DNA from: Cladophialophora immunda | Taxonomy: Eukaryota; Ascomycota; Eurotiomycetes; Chaetothyriales; Herpotrichiellaceae | Assembly: GCF_000835495.1 (NCBI RefSeq) | Contig: NW_015622543.1 | Location: forward strand, 434,001-498,000 | Direction: 5' to 3' | DNA length: 64,000 nt | Part shown: positions 55,963-64,000 of the stretch, one piece after another | Layout of the letters: the number at the start of each line of letters is the position of its first letter | Numbering within the stretch: position 1 is the stretch's first letter | The notes under the pieces: model-generated | The model's database searches: none | Told to the model about the DNA's origin: nothing | The model's input: only the letters and a program-made list of their open reading frames with translations | Made by a program: the position numbers and the translations under genes

Positions 55963-58107
55963 TTAGCGTCGGATTCTGCGTTTTGGAGGCCTGGCCTCGT
56001 CCTCGTCCGAATCTTGTGTGAGATCGATATGCTGCTCTTCTCTCTGTGCACGATTGCGTTTCGAGGTTGATTTAGATTGACGACCTAGACTCCGTGTCGG
56101 TTTTGATTGAGGTATCACTGGCTTCTTGGACTTTTCTGGAACTGTTCCCTCAATGTCCTGCTCGTCATCTTCTGAGAATTGGTGTACCGCATCCGCGATT
56201 GTTCTTGTCCCGCCGTTGATCTCATCAGGTATAGCCTGCGACCCGCTGGTCGCATCCACCGATGGTGCATCAACTTCGGGCTGTCTTGCCGTTCGAAGAT
56301 TCCCTGACAATGGTGGACGTGGGTGCTTGACTTCTTCAGTCTTGGCATGGTTAGTCACAACCTGGTCCATTATTAGCCGATAACCTTCCGTTTTGATGTG
56401 TAGGATTTCTACATTGGTCAAGACTTTGTGAGCTCCGCCTTCGAAGTTGAGAATAAGTTTATATACGGTACCCTCGATCAAAGAAACACGTCCGGACAAT
56501 ATGTCCATGCGTTTGCCCAGACGAAATACGAAATCCTCCAACTTCTTCAGCTTCCGGTTAATGTTGTCCACATCGGAACGGGAATTCGTCTCGGAAACCT
56601 CCGACGTCGGCCTGAGGACACTTGCACCGTGCTGATTTTCGGCTACCAGTGTCTGCGCCACCTCAGCAGCCGAGGCACGAACACGGTTGCTTGGGGATCC
56701 CCCGAAAATGGTGTCCTGTTTTTTGGATCGGACGTTCCGTGATCGAATCTCTTGATCGAGAGCTTGACCCAAATCTCGGACCTCGTTCGCCTGTTCGGCC
56801 AGTTGTATCCGGATCTTCTGCAGGTCATCGTGCTGGTGCGTGAGTAACTCCAATTTTGTGCTGGACTCTTTTTGAGACTGATTGCATTTGATCGTCAGAT
56901 GTTCATGTTGCTGGCGGGAAGTGTTCAGTTCATCTAACAGCCATCCAGGTCCAAGGCTGCTCCAATCTGCCGCGAAATTATCGAACTGTTCTGTGATTGT
57001 CGTCAAAGATTGTGTAAATTGATCTTCGATGGTGGCGAGTTGCTTCTTCAAAGATCCGTTCTCATTTTGGATGGTGGCAATCTGTTCGTGGTTGGCGGCA
57101 GATTGACGGCAAGCTTCTTTAGCATGTTCCACAGCTGCCTTGGTATGCGAGTCAATGTCTGACCGGAGATCGCCATACTCTTTTTCAACTCTGGAATAAA
57201 GGTTCTTGCAAACTCGTTCCATGGCGTCAATTGCTTGTTGCTGTGCTGGTTTTAGCGTCTCTTGGACTTGCTGCATATCTTTCTGCAACTCTGATAACAT
57301 TGCCGCAAACCCTTTGACACTCTCTCTCATCGACGATAATTTCTGTTCTAGATCATTGAAGGACTTTCGAAATGCATCATCCTTGTCGTGCTGTTGAGAC
57401 TGTAACTCTTCGACTTGTTTCTTGAGCTGCTGATTTTCCAACACCTGCTGGCGCCCGTCTTCCTCAAGTTTTCGCAGTCGAATTTCCGATTTCTCGCGAG
57501 CCAATGTATGCTGCGAGAGGGCATCTCTCCATTCTTTTTGAAGAGTGTCCATTTGATTATTCACAGTCTTGAATTTTTCATCTCTGACGTCGCTCGTATC
57601 TTGTAGTAGTCGGATAAAGTGGTTTGCGGACGTCTGTACCTTCTCCCTAGAGGCGGTTTCCTCCTTCTTGGCTGTACGATATTCAGCTTCAATGTGATTG
57701 ATCTTCCGTTGAGCTTCCTTAATAACGGTGGGAAATTGGTTACTTCTTTCTAGTTCCCTCTTATGCTCCTCGCAAGCGATCTTGAGCTCACCGCTGAGGG
57801 CATTCTCTTTGATGGACCAAATGCAGGCTATGGCGGCGTCCATGATAGAGGAAACAAAGGCCGTTGCGAAATCAGATGGTTCAGAGAGGATGGTAGGAAT
57901 GTTGTCCAGTCTGCTGGTAGTGCTTTGCGGCGTACTTAATGAGGGTGCATCTTCTCCCCCACTGCCGGAGGCCCGGTCCTTACCAGCATCAACACTTTCA
58001 GCGGCCTGTATCGAGCTGACCTTTCCTCTACGTCGCGGGTCTCGCGATGGTGAAGAAGTCTTAGCAGCTGGAGCTAAGGCCCGGGTTTGCGAATCTGATC
58101 TTTGCAT
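55963..58107 (-). CDS. large coiled-coil protein with C-terminal SIM-like motif and basic tail
   Basis: I do not recognise this gene. A single exon of 714 residues starts at the first in-frame ATG (MQRSDSQTRAL, 58107). The N-terminal 65 residues are Ser/Arg-rich. From about 90 to 500 the sequence is continuous heptad-rich coiled coil (KINHIEAEYRTAKKEETASR, EIRLRKLEEDGRQQVLENQQ, SFNDLEQKLSSMRESVKGFA). A shorter coiled coil follows at about 520-570 (NINRKLKKLEDFVFRLGKRM). The tail is disordered and ends HIDLTQDSDEDEARPPKRRI with two final Arg. This combines a SUMO-interaction-like IDLT core plus acidic Ser/Asp cluster (694-703) with a nuclear-localisation-type basic end. A structural nuclear or spindle protein is possible, but that is inference only. 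It is divergent from RVB2 with 545 bases between. Confidence 0.7.
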   Translation of the reverse strand: MQRSDSQTRALAPAAKTSSPSRDPRRRGKVSSIQAAESVDAGKDRASGSGGEDAPSLSTPQSTTSRLDNIPTILSEPSDFATAFVSSIMDAAIACIWSIKENALSGELKIACEEHKRELERSNQFPTVIKEAQRKINHIEAEYRTAKKEETASREKVQTSANHFIRLLQDTSDVRDEKFKTVNNQMDTLQKEWRDALSQHTLAREKSEIRLRKLEEDGRQQVLENQQLKKQVEELQSQQHDKDDAFRKSFNDLEQKLSSMRESVKGFAAMLSELQKDMQQVQETLKPAQQQAIDAMERVCKNLYSRVEKEYGDLRSDIDSHTKAAVEHAKEACRQSAANHEQIATIQNENGSLKKQLATIEDQFTQSLTTITEQFDNFAADWSSLGPGWLLDELNTSRQQHEHLTIKCNQSQKESSTKLELLTHQHDDLQKIRIQLAEQANEVRDLGQALDQEIRSRNVRSKKQDTIFGGSPSNRVRASAAEVAQTLVAENQHGASVLRPTSEVSETNSRSDVDNINRKLKKLEDFVFRLGKRMDILSGRVSLIEGTVYKLILNFEGGAHKVLTNVEILHIKTEGYRLIMDQVVTNHAKTEEVKHPRPPLSGNLRTARQPEVDAPSVDATSGSQAIPDEINGGTRTIADAVHQFSEDDEQDIEGTVPEKSKKPVIPQSKPTRSLGRQSKSTSKRNRAQREEQHIDLTQDSDEDEARPPKRRIRR

Positions 58108-60176
<2,069 letters not shown>

Positions 60177-61546
60177 AGAATCTGGCGACGGCTAGCAATG
60201 CCTTGCTTCATTTGACTGTCGCTCTTCTTCCGATCACTGTCTTTGCACTGAATCTTGACACATGTCCGCACTACGTCTTCCATGGAAGATCCGCCAGAGA
60301 CACCACTGCTGCAGCAGCACTTACGGACATGGTCGCGTTCACATGCAAACCAGCCCGATTGTGGAAGGCAGAACAGAATCGGGAAACGGGACTTGAGCTT
60401 TCAGTGTCTGCCCATTTGAGTAGTTAATGCTGGACAACGTTCGAAAACTTTGTTGCAGGATGGCGAACGAGGTCTCGATGTCGGGTCTTGGTAAGTGCGC
60501 AGCAAGGGAGGAGGATGACCCTAGATCCTCTGTTTGTGTGTTGTCTGGACTAATTTGTAGTCCCAGAAGCGCCCTAGGAATGAAAGGCTTCCGGCACATT
60601 CGATCAAGCATTCCCATTGTCATGTCCCAAAGTCAAGCAGATTTAGAAGTGATTGCGGTCTTCATAGGGCTTCGAGGTGACGTTGCTTGGGGACATCAGA
60701 TGCGTCTACCTGCTGCTTCAACATGATTCTTCTTTCCCCGCGGGCAAGTGTTCCAAGTTCTCCACTGCGGCTCAAGCCCTCGCTACCCCAGGTGTGCTCT
60801 GGACTATGTGGGGTACCCCGGACAAGGCTCTATAAGATCGATAGCCTTGTGATGGCTCACCCACATCATGTGGGACGTTTAACTTGGGCCCAGGTCAATC
60901 GGTCTTTATTTTATATCCCGATACTGCACGGAATACAGATCTCAGTTGCGGTCACTGCGGCGGTCATACTTCTATCTCCACTGAAGCACACCGATGTGTG
61001 AATGCTAGAAAAGAACGATAGCTCCAAGGTCATACAAGATGTGGGGCCCGTCGAGGCCATGGGAATGGTCCTTCATCGCCCGCTGTCTCCAACATCACAA
61101 GCAGACTGATTGAACCGAGCCCACTCGGGCTATTCGCGCGATATTCAAGCACCTGAGTCTGGGATCACCCCTCAAAGGCCTATCACACGATCCACCTGCT
61201 GCAAGGCGACTAAAGGTGAAAGGGGGACCTTATTTGTCCAGCAAATGAGGTTCCGAGTGTCCCGACAGGGTGACTATTCATTTCGAGTCTCCAAGTTTTC
61301 AGACTATCTAGTACATCTTCTTGCCTTCGGGATATCAAGGCCCCAACACGTTTCTCATATGGCCATTCAAGAGGTGGGGAATTCTCCTCTCGCTTGAAAC
61401 ATGGCATAGATTTGGAGATTATTGGAGATTTATCAACATTAAGACAGTGCATTTTCACATGGCAGCTTCAGGCTTCAGCTCGTCTTCTTTTCAATCCTTT
61501 CTTGGTCTTCCCCTCGGAAGGAGTTACTGAGGGACATTTGCACACA
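60177..61546. other. intergenic region upstream of the MFS transporter
   Basis: About 1.4 kb with short frames only. It contains the perfect palindrome GGGGTACCCC (60810-60819), followed directly by a CGGACAAGG string and CTATAAGA (a weak TATA-like element). Any regulatory role is speculative. Confidence 0.45.
60810..60819. promoter_or_regulatory. GGGGTACCCC palindrome upstream of the MFS transporter
   Basis: A 10-base perfect inverted repeat about 730 bases upstream of the transporter start, next to a CGG triplet. It could be an operator for a dimeric regulator, but this rests on symmetry alone. Confidence 0.2.
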
Positions 61547-63744
61547 ATGTCTGCCTCGCTCGAAGAGAAAACTACGGGCGCCGAAATTGAGATGCTCGAA
61601 CAAGCTCGATCAGAGGCTCGCCATGTACCCGTCCACGATATCCCACTGGACCTGGATGATCCGCACAAAGCCGCTTTGGAAGACAATCCAGAGAAAGCAG
61701 AGACCTTGACGTGGACGACTCTGCTGGCTATCGTGGTATCTTCGCTCTTATCTGTGATGTGTGGTTGGCTATGCTAACGTTTGATGCAAGTCGCTGTCGT
61801 TCTCCTATGTCTGTCCAATCTCTTGTGGCTTCACTCTGGTGACAGGGATTTTGGTTCCCATCGGCACCGACCTTGGCGACACTGAGCATATTTCTTGGAT
61901 TGTTGGTGGATGGAGTATTGCGTCCTCTGTTAGCTTCTCCCTCGCAGGTTCACTGTCGGACGTCTTCGGTCGACGATGGACAATCGTGGCCGGCGAAATT
62001 ATTGCTATTATCGGTTCGGTACGATAACACTGCGCCGTTTTGTGGAAGGGGAAGCTGAGCACTTCTGCAGATTATAGCATGTACTGCCAAATCGACGCTC
62101 ATGCTTGCCGCCGCCTCAACCGTTATTGGCTTTGGTTGTGGTATCATTTTCGTCAGCTACGCCGGAATCCAGGAACTCGTCCCGAACAAATGGAGAGGCT
62201 TGCTAGGTTAAGAGAAGCTCCCTCAACTTTTCTCACAAGACTGACATTTGAGTCCAGGGCTTACAGAATGTGCTATGGTCCTTCCCTGGGGCCTTGCGGG
62301 GACACTGATAGCGACGACTTTGAATGCTAACACGGCCGCGAAATGGCGATGGTGCTATTACATTGTGAGCTTGCGTTGCATTTCCCTTTCTGTCAAACTA
62401 GCCCTCATTCGCGTCCTGACTGATCCAGGCCATGATTTATGGCGTCTTGAGTTTGATTGGGACCCTGGTCTTCTATTGGCCACCCACACGTCCACAGTAT
62501 GATTTCTTCAAATCCCGATGGCAGCAAGTGAAGGAAGTCGATTATGTCGGTTTTCTCTTGTACACGGGGGGCTTGACTATCTTTCTGATCGGGCTGACCT
62601 GGGCTGGGACCGATGGACATGCCTGGAAATCGGCCTCTGTTGTTGCGCCAATCGTTGTGGGTTTGTTGACCCTGGCTGCCTGTTTCGTCTACGACTTTAC
62701 ACTGGCGAAACAACCCTTCTTCCCGTATTCCTTGTTCCGGCAAGTACGCGAGTTCACCGTTCTTTTGGTTGTGGTCTTCGTGGCGGGTGAGTAACCACAG
62801 CTTGATGTTTCATAGCCGACGGAGAATTGCTAACATTGATGCAAAAGGCTTCGTTTACTATTCCTTCGCTGGCCTACTACCTCAGGGCTCGCTCTATATG
62901 TTCACAAGCGACCCTATCCAGATCGGCATCATCGCTCTCCCCAACGGTGTTGCACAGATCCTCTTTGGCGGCATCGCGACACTTTTCATGGGCAAAGTTG
63001 GTCATTTGAAGCTCCAGGTAATTGTATTGCTAGTCTTTCAGACGGTATTCACGGCCGCTTATGCTGGTGTGGTGCCATCCGACCGGGCGGGCTGGATGGT
63101 GTTCCAATTCTTTGGGATGGGCCCTTTTGCCATGATTACTCTACTTTGCTATGTGATTGCGGGCTTAAACGTCCCCTTGCGTCACTTGGGAATTGCATCC
63201 GGGTTGATCGGCACATTTCGCAGCGGTGGCGGGAGTGTGGGCAATGCAGGTACGTTCGTCTGGGATGGAATCCTGAATACCCTCGAAGCTGACAAAAGCT
63301 CAAGTCTTCAATACAATCCTCAACGGTGAGGTTAAGAGCGAGATTCCAAAGAAGATTGCAGAGGTTGCGACTGCTTACGGACTTTCATCACAACAACTCG
63401 CGGCTCTTATTCCAGCCACGGCGCAGAATGCTGTAGGCGTCCCAGGTGCTTTCACTACGGTTCCGGGGATCACTCCGGCGGTTGAACAGGCGGCGGCAAT
63501 TGCATACAGAGAGGCATACGCCTTCGCCTTCAAGAGAGTTTTCTACTCGTCTATTCCCTTCGGGGTCATTGCCATCATCTGTGCACTGTTCATCAATGAT
63601 CCCTCTCAGTACCTCACCAACCACACGGCTGTCCACATGGTCAGAGAGGGAGCACTTGGAAAGACTACCCAGCACCAGAATTCGGAAGCAGAGGATGAAG
63701 CAAAGTCAGGCTCCAACACAGACAAATCTTTGGAGGGGTACTAG
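61547..63744 (+). CDS. MFS transporter, TRI12-type drug/toxin efflux family (14-TM)
   Basis: Seven exons (61547-61735, 61791-62018, 62071-62206, 62258-62364, 62429-62786, 62848-63249, 63305-63744) with six introns of 51-64 nt encode 619 residues, and every junction is in phase. The cytosolic N-terminus of about 55 residues is acidic. The first helices read TWTTLLAIV and SLSFSYVCPISCGFTLVTGI. The MFS loop motif SDVFGRRWTIVAGEI is in exon 2, and LTECAMVLPWGLAGTLIATT after intron 3 matches the TRI12 group. Later helices include LYTGGLTIFLIGLTW, GFVYYSFAGLLPQGSLYMFT and FGMGPFAMITLLCYVIAGLN. The end is hydrophilic (TQHQNSEAEDEAKSGSNTDK). Relatives are proton-driven plasma-membrane exporters of toxins or siderophores; the substrate here is unknown. 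Confidence 0.92.
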
Positions 63745-64000
63745 CTATCAGCGGAAGTGGCTAAGGGAAGGACATGTCAGGGCTGTGTCTATGATTCAAA
63801 CTTGGTAGCCTATAGCGACGATAGTGAAGGAGCCTATTAGGGCGAGGGTGAAGTCGATGTTGAAGAAGACAACGAAGACGATTCGTGTAGATACCTACCA
63901 AGTAGCTAGGTATCGAGGTATATGCTATCGAGGAATTAAAGATGGAGCGTGACAGTCATTACATATGCTTGGCGCACTCTGACACACGTGACCTGCACCC
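63745..64000. other. right-edge sequence downstream of the MFS gene
   Basis: 256 bases with a purine-rich GAAGAAGACAACGAAGACG stretch and no gene visible. Confidence 0.5.

Overview
This window is nuclear DNA from a filamentous ascomycete (Pezizomycotina). The evidence is the consistent presence of short spliceosomal introns (about 44-80 nt, GT...AG, with CTAAC/CTGAC-like branch points), intergenic spaces of 0.3-2 kb, and proteins whose best matches by eye are fungal families: Rab11/Ypt3, Gid5/Vid28, Mak10, Brx1, Rpc82, Qcr2, ATP synthase epsilon, Rvb2, Edc4, a Chs7-family protein, Pho80-like cyclin and a TRI12-type transporter. Class or species cannot be fixed from sequence reading alone. I see no tRNA, rRNA, CRISPR array, intact transposon or prokaryotic-style operon. 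One 270-base run of N lies inside an intron.

Layout. 1-5.6 kb: an alpha/beta-hydrolase-like gene cut by the left edge, an F-box gene and a first Baeyer-Villiger monooxygenase (BVMO). 7.2-21.3 kb: Rab11 and a large chromodomain protein in divergent orientation, a Pho80-type cyclin and Gid5 in divergent orientation, a zinc-cluster-less fungal transcription-factor-like protein, and a tiny three-exon CENP-W gene. 22-34 kb: an aldo-keto reductase, then four consecutive minus-strand housekeeping genes (BRX1, MAK10, ATP15, RPC82), with RPC82 and QCR2 sharing a short divergent promoter. 34.5-42.5 kb: a second BVMO (its last intron holds the N gap), an F-box/leucine-rich-repeat protein, a gene-poor 2.2 kb and the Chs7-family gene. 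43-64 kb: an uncharacterised membrane protein, EDC4, an uncharacterised protein with a SUMO-interaction-like motif, a PhyH-type dioxygenase, a decayed-looking coding segment, a large coiled-coil protein, RVB2 and a seven-exon drug/toxin-efflux-type MFS transporter.

How the genes work together. Most are core eukaryotic genes: ribosome biogenesis (BRX1), Pol III transcription (RPC82), respiration (QCR2, ATP15), N-terminal acetylation (MAK10), chromatin (chromodomain protein, RVB2, CENP-W), mRNA decay (EDC4), protein turnover (GID5, F-box proteins) and trafficking (RAB11, Chs7-like). Between them sit single accessory oxidative enzymes (two BVMOs, an AKR7-like reductase, a PhyH dioxygenase) and the MFS pump. 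They are scattered among housekeeping genes and have no synthase or synthetase neighbours, so I do not call a biosynthetic gene cluster.

Exon coordinates below were derived by hand from splice-site motifs, reading-frame phase and family similarity; no alignment was run. I did not find an obviously new biological system. The points most worth a second look are the BVMO with a substituted fingerprint histidine, the chromodomain protein with a heptad-encoding tandem repeat, the recurrent micro first exons, the easily missed CENP-W gene, and the decayed-looking segment at 54.8-55.7 kb.
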